Of a DNA stretch of 64,000 bases, positions 12,514 to 23,900 are shown piece by piece. The notes below the pieces were generated by a model, which searched no databases, was not told the DNA's origin, and saw only the letters and a program-made list of their open reading frames with translations. This stretch comes from Hydractinia symbiolongicarpus (taxonomy: Eukaryota > Cnidaria > Hydrozoa > Anthoathecata > Hydractiniidae). A program made the position numbers and the translations under genes. Numbering within the stretch: the stretch's first letter is position 1; each line of letters starts with the position of its first letter. The stretch is from positions 32,431,501-32,495,500 of the forward strand of contig NC_079875.1 in NCBI RefSeq assembly GCF_029227915.1. Reading direction: 5' to 3'.

Positions 12514-12989
12514 TTTAAGGTTACTGTAAAGGAAACCAATTTTTTTTTTAGTAAATTGGTAAATTTTGGTAAATTTTTGCATACCTGCCTTTACGTTTGT
12601 GGTCTCTTTTTCCGAAAGCTTTCTATTGGCTCATTGAAATTTTCGGTACTGGAAAGCTGAATAAATTATGCATAAAAGGTTCCCGGATTTTTTTGTATAA
12701 ATTACTGATTAGAGAATTATGTCGATAGAAAGAAAATAATATGCATTTTTTGAATGATTATATATAATTACAAATAATTTCAAAAAAAGGTGTGTGTTTA
12801 ATTCATTATATTTTCTTTTTGGAAAATTAACATCTCACGAAAATAACACCATCAAAAAAGTCTTTCATCAAACATTCAGAAACAAAAAAAAAAAAAAAAA
12901 AATAAATAAATATAAAAGTATTGATAAATTATAAGGGTTTTTCTTAGACTACTCATCAAGTGAGTTTTTTCCTTTACAGTAACCTTAAA
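12514..12989. mobile_element. MITE with perfect inverted ends and TTAA flanks
   Basis: A 22-bp sequence at 12514-12535 returns perfectly inverted at 12968-12989. Inside each repeat the boundary reads TTAA then GGTTACTGTAAAGGAAA, and at the other end its complement then TTAA. TTAA target duplications are typical of piggyBac-type transposition. The 476-bp element is AT-rich, has no coding capacity and includes an A-rich run near 12886-12910. Family assignment rests on the TTAA flanks alone. Confidence 0.75.
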
Positions 12990-13428
12990 CCCATAAGATA
13001 GGAAAGCAGCTAACGCAAAGACAAGAACTGCTGCCGAATAATTTCAATTACCCGATACAAAGAAATTTTAAAATTATTGGTTTTTTGCACCATGTTGATT
13101 TTCTGTAGTGTGGGCCGAAACGCAATGCAAAGAGAATTTTTTTCTTTGATGCGACAAGAACATTTGTTGAAGCTGTGTTTGTGGAATTATTGGTGAAAAA
13201 TATTTGTTGTTGGGCTGCGTATTGTGAAAACAAAAATGATTTAGTAGTTTAGAGGCCGTTTTTTTTGTAAACTAGGCAACCACGTCCCCAGGCCATCGAA
13301 GACGGATCAAAAAAATAATTAATAAAATTCAATCGTTATGAACATGCCCACTTTTGTTTACTTTTGTGCCTGTACAAGTTTTTTATATGAATATTAAAAT
13401 TCTAACCAGGCTTGTCATTGCTCTTGCA
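12990..13428. other. Intergenic, no gene seen
   Basis: AT-rich spacer between two MITE-like elements. The only open frame (minus strand, 13048-13233) has no recognisable domain. Confidence 0.35.
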
Positions 13429-13917
13429 GTTAACGCTCTCTAATTCGATATTCAAGGGGAGTTAATCGAATTAGAGAGCCTATCGAGTAGTGGGAAGTCT
13501 CTCTACTTCGTGTAGTAAGGGGTAAATGTCGAATGAGAGAGCAAAATGCAAATAATAAACGAGGCTTTTGTTTTCAACGTTTATTTCACCGATGCAGTCG
13601 CCATTTTTTATCAACTGTTTGCATCGCCTCGCCCGTTTGTTTTGAAAACTTTTAGAAATCAAATGTACGAAAATTCGAAGCCTGAAATTCGTTCGAAATT
13701 CAAAACCGTATAAAAACCTTTTTGCATTGTAGAAATCGAATAACTCCTTCTCGGGACCTTAAATTTGTATCAAAAACGAGAGCTTATCGAATAAGAGAAT
13801 GTCGAACAATGGAGCTTCGTTTGTGAGAGTTTCTTAAGGAAATTTGACAGTGACTTTTAATTTGATTGAAAACGAGAGCTTATGGAATAAAGGAGTGTCG
13901 AATTAGAACGCGTCAAC
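13429..13917. mobile_element. MITE-like element with imperfect terminal inverted repeats
   Basis: The left end, GTTAACGCTCTCTAATTCGA, matches the inverted right end, GTTGACGCGTTCTAATTCGA, at 17 of 20 positions. Internally the motif TCGAATNAGAGAG and its inverse recur several times (about 13441, 13470, 13530, 13795), giving a palindrome-rich 490-bp body. No coding frame and no clear target-site duplication. Confidence 0.55.
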
Positions 13918-15089
13918 TATTTCTCTATTGTTCGATACAATTGATGTACTGTTTTCAACTTGAAATCCCAGCCTGGTATTTTTATGAAGCATATTCTGAT
14001 CAGGCCGGTAGCAACCAGTGAAGTAATAATCTTGCAAATTTTGGTTTATAATGATCACAACTAACCATAGTAGCCCCGACAGCAGACACTAAAGTTTTGT
14101 GAATGAACCGTAACATAAAAGGAGACAAGAGTAGGAAAAGTGTTTGCGTTCACAAAATTTCGATACAAAGATAATTTATGCATTTTTTTACAGCTTAGGA
14201 ATAAATTAATTATGTAAGCGCTGCACGGAATAACTTTTCTATACTTTCGGTGACATCAACATCGTATCTGTATCATAACAAGGAAATTGTATGTCATCAA
14301 CCTGTTGATTTGGAATGTATAGCTAGCTGACACTGTCAAGGTAGGCTTTTGCCTTTTTAAATCTTTTAACTGTTGATCACTTGAAAGCCCTGTTTCTGTT
14401 TGTATCCTCAACTTTTAAAATATATGCTTAGGTTATGCTTAATGGCAAAAAGATTTATTGAAATATGCTTATAAAAAACACATGATTGGGCTCAAAATGT
14501 GCTTATTTTTAAAAAATAAATAAAAATATTGCATTTATATATACACCAGTAATTACAATATAGAACTTCTCACAAAACAAAAAACAAAAAGAACATAAAA
14601 ACTTCACAACATCTTCTTATGAAAAAAATGACCAAATTTAAGCTCACAGATGCAATGTTTCTGAGCAAAAAATACATATATACTCCATGATAATAAAGAG
14701 AACTTTTATCTGCTCCAATAGACAGGTTAACTTAAACCTATGAACTATGACTTCAAAATCTTCATCAACAGCAAAAATCTCTTCCCTAGATAGTAACTGC
14801 ATTAAGTATATTGGCATTTTACTGGATTTTACCTTAGTTGTAAAACTCAGATTAATAAGGTTGCCATCAAACTCGAGAGGGCTAATGGAGCTATAGCGAA
14901 ACTTCGTCACTTTGTTCCACAATATGTCCTTAAATCTGCTACCATGCTATTTTTTGTAGTCACATCTTTACTGTCTTCAACATTGCGCAGTGAGACTCAT
15001 CTCATTTGAACAGCAACAATCCCATTCACCCCCTTTTCTTTAATCTTGGCATTTTGAAATTTCCTGATTTGGTTTTTCTTTACAATCTA
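13918..15089. other. Intergenic, no host gene seen
   Basis: AT-rich. The minus-strand open frame 14644-14922 shows no known domain. Near 13950 is a second copy of a short dispersed repeat also seen near 3200. Confidence 0.35.
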
Positions 15090-16308
15090 TATCAGGAGAA
15101 CTTTTTTCAACTTTGTTGAAGCTTTCCTGACAAACCACACCCAATCAGTCATTGTCAATGGAATGGAATCACATCCTGTTGCTGTTATTTTAGGCGTACC
15201 CCAAGGTAGTGTGCTTTGACCACTTATCTCCGTCATCTTCCTTGGAGATATGGACTCAAATATCAGTGACAGTATTGTACGGTCATTTCCTGATGATACA
15301 AGGGTTACCAAGAGCATCGACTCTCTCAGGGACATGGGCAAGTTGCAAAGTGATCTACAGAAAATTTATAAATGGGAAGAAGATGAAAACATGAAATTTA
15401 ATGATCTAAAGTTTGAGGTCATGCGTTATGGCACGAAAGACATCCTGAAAAATTGTGCATCATATCTTGATCCATCATCGAAGAGGGAGAGGAACTGAAC
15501 TGAAAGGTCTTGGTGTCATATTATCCACCAACTGCTCCTTTCATTCCCACATATCGAAAGTAGTAAATGACAGTAAAAACATGATCTCTTGGATTTTAAG
15601 AACTTTTTACACCAGAACGAAGGATCACCTTATGACCATGTGGAAATTTCTTGTTCTTCATCTAATGCCTCTATCTATTGTTCAGTCCTTTGGAGTCCAC
15701 ATAAAGTTGGAGAGATACAGATGATAGAGGCATTGTAATGGTCCTTTATACGAAAAATCAGAAACTTGACCAATCACAACTATTGGAAATCATTGAAAGA
15801 ACTGAAACTGTATTCATTGGAGCGTAGAAGGGAAAGGTATCAAAGAATTTATTTTTGGAAAATCATGGAACAGTTGGTACCAAATGTCAATCTGAAAATC
15901 CAAAGCTATCATCATCCTTGGCATGGTCAGAAAGCAAAACTTCCGTGTGGTCCATACAGTAGGGTAGCAGAGTTCAGTTTACCTATCCATGGAATAAAGC
16001 TCTCTAACATCCTCCCTAAATCCATCCGTAATATGTCTGGTTGCACACTGGACCTTTTTAAAGACAGCCTTGATAAATATCTATTCAAGAAACCAGATGA
16101 TCCACAACTGGTAGGATACACCACGTTAAGACGGGCTGATTCAAACTCAAATTATAGATATGCACACATTGGTGTAAACTGGATGTTCAATCCAATGGAG
16201 GACTGGCACAAAACTGCTAATCTTGAAGACTTTCCTCGAAAGCCTACAACAAGGTACAACAAGGTAAGGTTTTATGAGGACTATTTCATTCCTAAAAACG
16301 AGGACTAA
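15090..16308 (+). pseudogene. Non-LTR retrotransposon reverse-transcriptase fragment
   Basis: Translation in shifting frames gives the C-terminal half of a LINE RT: FNFVEAFLTNHTQSVIVNGM, then VAVILGVPQGSVL followed by an in-frame stop (about 15180-15222), SIVRSFPDDTR where the catalytic F/YADD motif should be (about 15277-15310), ERELKGLGVILSTNCSFHSH-like residues (about 15490-15545), then the post-RT region to a stop at 16306-16308. At least three frame changes plus a proline in the catalytic box show it is dead. Most similar to invertebrate APE-type LINEs; clade not assigned. Confidence 0.8.
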
Positions 16309-16917
16309 TTCTTTTCCAAAATCGACAACCAACATTTTGGTCAGGTGGCGTAATCTGTAAAAAAATACAAAAAAAGAAAAAAAAGTAGTTTTGGACAATT
16401 AGAAAAAGAAAAGGTTGGTTGAAGGTGATTTTTTAGCCTCTGTTTATTCGTATCAGAAAAGTCGAAAGAAAATCGTCCAAAATCTCCATTTATTTATCTA
16501 GCAAACCCATAATTATCAGAAATTACAAAAAAGCTGAGTTATTGCTACCCTTCCTTGCTTGTGTCTTAAGTAAGAAATTTTAAGCAAACTTTATTTTGAC
16601 ATGATTCTAATCATTTGTTGTTCTTTGTGATGTAAGATTACCTTTGATAACTGAGTATAACTTCTTGTTTGACTGAATCCTGGTTTCACAATACTTTTAA
16701 CTAGATCTTCAACTTTTGATATTCTCTCACTTTGTTCGCACACTGCTGTATAGATACACACAGTCAAGTAACAAATCGTTTCAGGTATGTCATTATTCGC
16801 ACGGCTGAAGAATAAATATTGAATTTTAGAATCAACTTATAAAATCCATTTTGTAGCGTGTGATGACAGCCCTCAACATAATTTTTGGAGACTCGTTAGA
16901 CAAAACTCCCAATAGAT
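16309..16917. other. Intergenic, no gene seen
   Basis: AT-rich, no exon-like frame, no tandem structure. It probably includes the 3' remnant of the LINE fragment. Confidence 0.35.
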
Positions 16918-17240
16918 TTCCGTCTTGGTCGAACACTTTTAGATCTCAGAATTATTGAATGGTCCTCGACCTTTTAATCCACGAGAAAGCCTATTCATAG
17001 CCAACCTAACCATCCTAGGTAATTCACTGGCTCCTGACTTGCTTAAAAGAACTATGTAGACATAAATCTCTTTTGCCTGGCCCCTTCGTCGTTGGTAACC
17101 AGTTTTACACAAGAAATTCAACCATGCGGTTCTTAACTACTGCGCAGGTGAACACCAACGGAGCACGGATGAAGCAAGTCTGCAAAACTGCACTGACAGG
17201 CAGAATAGACATTTTGTAATGGATTTAATTGTAGATGATT
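16918..17240 (-). repeat. Dispersed repeat, copy 1
   Basis: This stretch matches 46250-46530 in the opposite orientation. Shared landmarks include ATCCTACCTAATTC-like and GACATAAATCTCTTTTGCCTGGCC segments here, against GGCCAGGCAATAGAGATTTA and GTCTACGTAGTTCTTTTAGC there, and GAAGCAAGTCTGCAAAACTGCA against its complement. It has neither tRNA-like boxes nor RT motifs, so it is an unclassified interspersed family. Confidence 0.75.
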
Positions 17241-17879
17241 TCTTTATGTGACAAAACAATCGAAAACTATAGCAGGTCCGAATTTAATGGTTTTTATCCT
17301 TATACCTTTAAAAACGAAACCCACGTGCCGTATATATAGTTCTTTTTTCTGTATAAATTTTTTTAAAATGTAGCTGAACTTTCTAAATAAATTTTGAAGC
17401 TTTATATAAGCCACGTGGATAAAGTTTTTTTTTAATTTGAAAACAAAGCATATATATTTTTGCCTTCGCTTGTGATGAACTGAAAAATAAGCAATAAATA
17501 TAAAAATGACAGTACAGTTATGCATACTATACTATATAAGGAAGTTAAGATTGAGAAAGTCGCTATACCAGTAGACGCTCAATCATCGTGTTTAGGGTTC
17601 ACGATTTAAAACATTTTCATTTATTAGGAATAAGAAATTTACAAGACTTATTCATTTGTAAGGATAACAGCAAAAATAAAAATACGATATAAATATAATA
17701 ACTAGTATTTAGGCCCATGATTATGATTTTATGCATTATTTATTTCTAGAGCACTTCTGAAGTAATATTATCAAGTCAAACTAGTAACATATCTGGTCTC
17801 TTTAGATATATTTGCAAGTAAAAATTACGCAAAAATATTTTGTAAATAACATGTATGTTTGAAAAGTCATGTTTGAACA
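17241..17879. other. AT-rich spacer, no gene seen
   Basis: Minus-strand frame 17244-17525 has no domain. The segment may be an extension of the adjacent copia-like remnant. Confidence 0.3.
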
Positions 17880-20190
17880 AAATGTTGCCCAATAAAATGA
17901 GAATACCCTGTAGATAAAATTTTCCAGGTGCATCTGCTAGGCCATACATGTTTAAAAGTTTCTAGATGTAGGTTGTAAATGCATTGTCCTTTAAAGGTGC
18001 CGTCCTTGTAAGATGCTGTTTTTTATAGATTGATCTTAAGTTTCAACCATGATTGTAAGAGTCAGTCTTAAGCTTTCTTGTGAGCAAGTTGGTTAGTCTG
18101 TGTGGAAGGATTGTTCTTTCTGGAAACCCCATGCACAAAGTCAAGCTTTAGTGATTTTTTTGCCATTAACAAGTTCTCGTGTCACAACCCACTGAGTGGT
18201 TACACATTGCTGTCTTCATACACCTTTTGATCCTTCCAGCAATTGTATTTCAATACAATTCACTGGAGATAAATTTCTGGTTATGATCTAAGGTATTTCT
18301 TGATCAGCGTAAGCTTTCTGTGTCATGTTGAACATCAAGAGAGGTGACATTACCATCTGGTGACAAGATATTCCAGGACTGGCTCCATTTAATATTACCT
18401 TTTCCAATCTTTTTTGATCTAGATAACAATTTGACAGTAATGGATTTGCCATTTTTTTAAACAACTTTTCAGATGTTATTTTTCTTTAAAGGGTTATGTG
18501 ATTTCTTTGATGCAGGGTGTGAAACAGTTAATGATGAAGGAGCATTGATGTCTAAATCACCAGGAAGATGTGGTGAAGATGAGCTGAGTAGATCCATACC
18601 TTATAAATCAGCAGTGGATGCGTGAGGAACAATAGTGTCTTCAGGTTATTGGTGTTACTATTAGCTGGTGTGGTGTTGTTTAGTTTAACATATGGCTCAG
18701 AGTCTGATTCAGATTGTTGTGTTTTATTTTGTAAGATCATCTAAAACTTGGGACGAGGAAGTGGAATCTGATATGGTTAAATTGTCTACAGTTTTCCTAC
18801 AATTACTGTTTCAGTGTTAAGGGGAAAAAGCAGGATCTGGCGTATGGTAAACCAGCAAGGATATACTCTAAAATATAGTTACACCTATGCTTCTGCAATA
18901 CCTGCTGACCCTCTTTTCATAACAATTTTGCTAGTCTTCTCCAGCACCAGTCTGATCGATGTTTGTAGTAAACTTTATCCCCTGTTTTAGGTAAACAGCG
19001 TCACAGTAAGACCGAATGTTGTAGTTGAGAGCACAACGAATTCTTGCAGAATTTTCTGCTTTGACAAAGGCTTTCCTAGTAGCTTGAATTGCTTTTAAGT
19101 TTTCAACAAGAACTTTGCTAGAGCATTCATTAGCTGAAATGGTATTGGTCAACTTCGGGTTTTTGCCATTTTTCTTCATTTTTTGCATCATTTCACTTGA
19201 CGAAATCAGCTCAAAGTGCATACATGCTCACAAAATAGAATGAGCTATGCAAGATTCACAACATTTTTATAAAATACAATGCGAGGTTTTCAGAAATTAT
19301 CACTTCTTCCGTAACTTTTGCAAACACATGGGAAACACGTCAAAATCAAAACAAATATGGCGAACGTCATCAATATTTTGCATTATCAGACATGTTGTTT
19401 AAGGGTGTTGTTCAAGCAAATATTGATGGAACACCATCAACTATTGTTTTCACAATAGTTGATAGTGTTTTGTTAGGTATCTGTGATGCAACTAACAGAC
19501 GGGTGGCATGGTTGATCAAGTGCAGAATTATGATACCTTTTTCAGTTCTGTTAACAGTTTTACTGATGGTTGTCCAGCAGATTTTATTAGACTGTGTGAA
19601 CTGACGATGGATCTTTTCAGTCATTTTTTCTTTATTAAGATCTTCTGTTATGGTCAAGGTTATTGATTGTGACTCTTCACCTCCTGAATTATTTGATTGA
19701 TGGTGAAATGTCCTGTTGTGGTGGCTGTTACAGGGATGTTTTGTCCAAGCGCATGAGTTGTGTCATTTAAAAAATTTAAAAAATTATTAAACATGTTAAC
19801 TTTTTTTATGGATTAGAAAAAGGAAAAGTTTCGGTCAAAAATATCTGTATGGATTCTAATTTTTTTGTTTTAGATAGTACCAGCGCCATTTGTAGATTAA
19901 ACTTTCTTTCCATCACCAAATTAATAAATGTTAGATGAAGAAGTAACATCTTTCACTAGATGGTAAACTTTCAGTGAAAATATCAAACCATTTTTTCCAC
20001 ATATAGTTTTAGAAGCTCCACTGTCAAGAAGCTGCAGTATTGAAAGATTTAGTTGATGAGGATGATTAAAGTCAGACTGCTATATTAATACTTCATAGTC
20101 ATGTGGGGCATCTTCCTGTGCAAGTGTTAGAAAATTCTTTAGTCAGGGCATTTTGCAGCCCAGTGTTTGATAGATTAACAAGTCTTGTCG
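17880..20190 (-). pseudogene. Decayed copia-like (Ty1-type) retroelement pol
   Basis: Minus-strand translation recovers pieces in copia order. A zinc-knuckle tail KHWAAKCPD lies at about 20140-20170. A protease site LLDSGASKT is at about 20010-20040. An integrase-core stretch IIILHLINHATRLLVASQIP lies in the open frame 19412-19657. An integrase C-terminal stretch AFVKAENSARIRCALNYNIR follows at 18931-19221. RT pieces are LRLTLTIMV, FLQG-like LQGRHL and YGLADA at about 18070-17930. Each piece is in a different frame with stops between. Protease-integrase-RT order distinguishes copia from Ty3. No LTRs were identified. Confidence 0.75.
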
Positions 20191-20307
20191 AGTTTTCAAA
20201 TTTTTAAATTGCAAAATTAATCTTTTTTTTCAAACTTGATTTTTTATAGTAAATGTGCTTAAATGCCAAATGCACCTTCAAATAGAAGTCTAATAAAGCT
20301 TAAATAA

Positions 20308-20720
20308 GCAAATATACTTTGAGTGCTGAAATTTTTATTCCCTGGTTGTATTGTGTTTTCTATTTTAATAGAAGGAGTCACTTAAAATTTAGCTTTGTTT
20401 ATAAAGCCATGCTTATGTAGCATGCTTTAAGCCAAGTATAAGCAAATAAGCAAATATACTTTGAATGCTGAAATTTTTATTCCCTGGTTGTATTGTGTTT
20501 TCTATTTTAATAGAAGGAGTCACTTAAAATTTAGCTTTGTTTATAAAACCATGCTTATGTAGCATGCTTTAAGCCAAGTATAAGCAAATAAGCAAATATA
20601 CTTTGAATGCTGAAATTTTTATTCCCTGGTTGTATTGTGTTTTCTATTTTAATAGAAGGAGTCACTTAAAATTTAGCTTTGTTTATAAAACCATGCTTAT
20701 GTAGCACGCTTTAAGCCAAG
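20308..20720. repeat. 142-bp tandem repeat, 3 copies
   Basis: Units begin at GCAAATATACTTTGA at 20308, 20450 and 20592, exactly 142 bp apart. Differences are single bases (GAGTGC against GAATGC, AAAGCC against AAAACC, AGCATG against AGCACG). It lies about 240 bp upstream of the NT-C2 gene. Confidence 0.97.
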
Positions 20721-20963
20721 GTATAGTGTTTCTTGTTTTATGTTTGTTTCTAGCAGCATATAATTTAATCCTTGACATTATCCAATCAGACCCATTAGAA
20801 TCACATACTTTTTCCAGTCTATTGAGAAAAGGAAAATGCTTGAAATATTTTTAATTCTATTATAGTAGTTTATAGTTTTAAATTCTTTTATAGTGTAGAT
20901 TTTTATGCTAATAGATTTATATGTTTGTAATTTTGCTGTTTGATTTATTGCAGATAAATCAGA

Positions 20964-23900
20964 ATGGCGGATGCGGAGAAAAATGAAGCTGTCAAATTTT
21001 GTTTCACTTTTCTCATAAAGAAGTGTGTCATTTATGCAGCCAGCAGTTGGTAAGTACTTTTTGTAAAACCAACTATCCTATAACAAAATATTCAACAGGA
21101 AGGATTTTTCTATCATTTTAACACTTTTCATTGCTGATCATAAAAAAATTATGAATAGAATAGAATAAAAGAGAAGACTTTTTCTTGTAATTTTAACATT
21201 ATACTAACAAGTTAAAACAAAGTGCCCTTTACCGTTAATTTGAATTAGTAATTTACATCACTTTTTGATTCTTAAAAGCAAATAAAAACAGAAATACCTT
21301 TGAAGTTAATTTGCAACTTAAAAAGGTCAATTTAATTTTTACTGTTTTGCATTATATGCTTGTGCGGAGAGTAAACAGTGTTATCATTTGAATGAATTTA
21401 TGAATTTACGTTACATGAATTGAGTTATCTTTCTTTTCTATGATTGTCTTAGTATTCAGTCATTTATATAGAAGTAAAATTTTTTAATCCTGTCCTTAGG
21501 AAAATCTCAATGAAGACTTAACCATATTTAACAGTTCTTTTTATATTATCAGCCAAAAATCCAAGAAAAACAATTAAATAGAATTAATTTTGAAATAAGA
21601 TTAAATAATTTTTTTAAATAATTTTAATTTGAAATCTGGTAAGTAGCATATCACAATTTATTTTCGATTTTAAGCAGATTAATAAATAAGAAAACGGATA
21701 AAAATGCAGGTTTCTGCAACACTTGGAACTCCCTTCTAATAAGAAGAGAGTTCCAAGATTTAAAAAAATTAAAAGATACAACTTCGTTAAATAAGGTAAG
21801 ATTGGGAGTTTTTCAATAAATTATTTTGATAAAATGAGAATGGTAAGATAAGAATGATGGCCTAATTTAGATATCATTACATCCTTTGTGGCTTTCAATT
21901 TAGCTGGCTTGGTCAGGCTAAAAATTTTTACAAAATACACTATTGTTGTTTAGGTCGTCGCCATCTTTACAAATAACATGGAAACGTGGAGAACGCTTGA
22001 AACATTTTCCACTGGCAGGTTTTTCCCAATTATTTCTGTTTATATTTTTTGAAACATTTTTATTAATATCGTGCTAAATATTTTTTTCACAACAGCCTTT
22101 CAATGAGCGCACTGAAGAGGTGTTGACATTCGAAGATTTGACACCGCAGTCTATGTTTGTGACTCTTCACAAGGTGACTACTGTTGTTTTATCTATCTCT
22201 TCATCCAGCCACAGTACTTTGATGTTTGTATGGTCGTCTGTTTATTTTTGTAGAACAGTGGAGAGTTTGAAGGCAAGGTTTATACATTACAGTTGGAAGA
22301 AGTGGGTAACAAATTTCGAACTTTAGTTTTATTTGTCTTCATACAAAATTTATTGACGCTCGCCATTTTTTAGACTGCTGGACTGTCCTTAAAGCGTTTA
22401 GCCACTCATTCATTTAATATTGCTGATTTTGCACTTCTTGAAAGTGAAAGGTAATCTTTTTCGTAAAACTAATTTCATTAAAAAAAAAAACATTAGGAAA
22501 AGATACATGAATTGTAAAACAAAAATGTATATTTTTAGCGAACTACATTGTGAAACCAAAATGATTGATTTGAAACCTCTCTCTAAAATGGTACGACAAG
22601 TCAGTCTAACCGTCGATATATCTTGTGAATACTTAAAGACAGGATTTGAAAGGTATGATCATGAAGCTCTTGAAACTTCGAATCTACAAATGTTCTTTAG
22701 CTAAATACATGTCTATCCAAGCCTCGATTATATGTCCTCGTCGATTCTTTTAATCTAGCCTCGTTGAATGTTTTTACCTAGCCTCGTTGAATGTTCTTAG
22801 CTAGCCTCGTTAAATGTTTAAACTAGCCTTGTTGAGAATTCTTAACTAGCCTTGTTGAATATGTTTCACTTGCTTCATCAAATGTTTTTTTTTAACTAGA
22901 CTTGTTTACTTTTTTCGTAGTGATTCGGACATTGAAAGCAATTTCAGTCACATCAGTGATAGTGACGATGAAACTATTTGGCATACTGACGTACTCCAAG
23001 AAAGAGCTGTGCAGTAATATATAGACATATTCATTTTTAATTCTTCTTCTTTTCAGCCTTACTACTTTCTAACGAAAACAGTGTTATATTTCTGCAGAAG
23101 ACGAATTCTAATGCTTGAAGAGTTGAAACGCGCTGACAATGCGACATTAACACGTTTTGGAAGTATGCCCTCCTCGTCAGCGCTTGGTGTTCGGAATACA
23201 AGAAAAGGTACATATGGCTTTCATATCGTTTTGTGTTGACTTATTATCGTAATATTCATGTTATAGTCCGTTCGTTCAGGAGTTATACGGCTTTTACACA
23301 TAACAGTGAACCCGGCTTTTACACATAACAGTGAACCCGGCTTTTACACATAACAGGGAACCCGGCTTTTACACATAACAGGGAACATGGCTTTTACACA
23401 TAACAGGGAACCCGGCTTTTACACATAACAGTGAGTCATGAGATATGAGTTATGTGTAGGCCAAATTTCACCTTGATACAAATTTTTTTGGAGGGGGGAT
23501 ATATTTATTACAAGAAAGGGGTAAAAGGTTATATTTGAAATGAACAGCTCGACTTTAGTATAAAAAACAAGGATAACTCAACGCGGATGTACGATAGTAA
23601 ATTGTATTGTTGTTTCTTCTTCTTGTTTCTAGATAGCACAAGAGAAACATTGGAAAAGTTGATCGTAGGAGTAAGTTATATTTTGCAATATTTGTCTGAC
23701 TGTCAGTGGTTTTGAAGTAGGTTATGTTGTTGTTGTTGTTAAAGGAAGAAGTGAAAGAAATTGTTCACCAAGTATGCGATGATGATTTTATTGTGAGAAA
23801 AAGTTTGAAAATCAAGTATGTAAGTTTAAATCAGATTGAGGAAATATCTTTTTTTTCTCATTTCAGATATTTTGTCAATTGTATTTGAATGTTTCAGGAG

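Noticed and set aside
22306-22307. GT at 22306 as the donor of NT-C2 exon 4
   Set aside because: It leaves phase 1 and forces a stop in the next exon; the GT at 22302 keeps the C2-domain frame.
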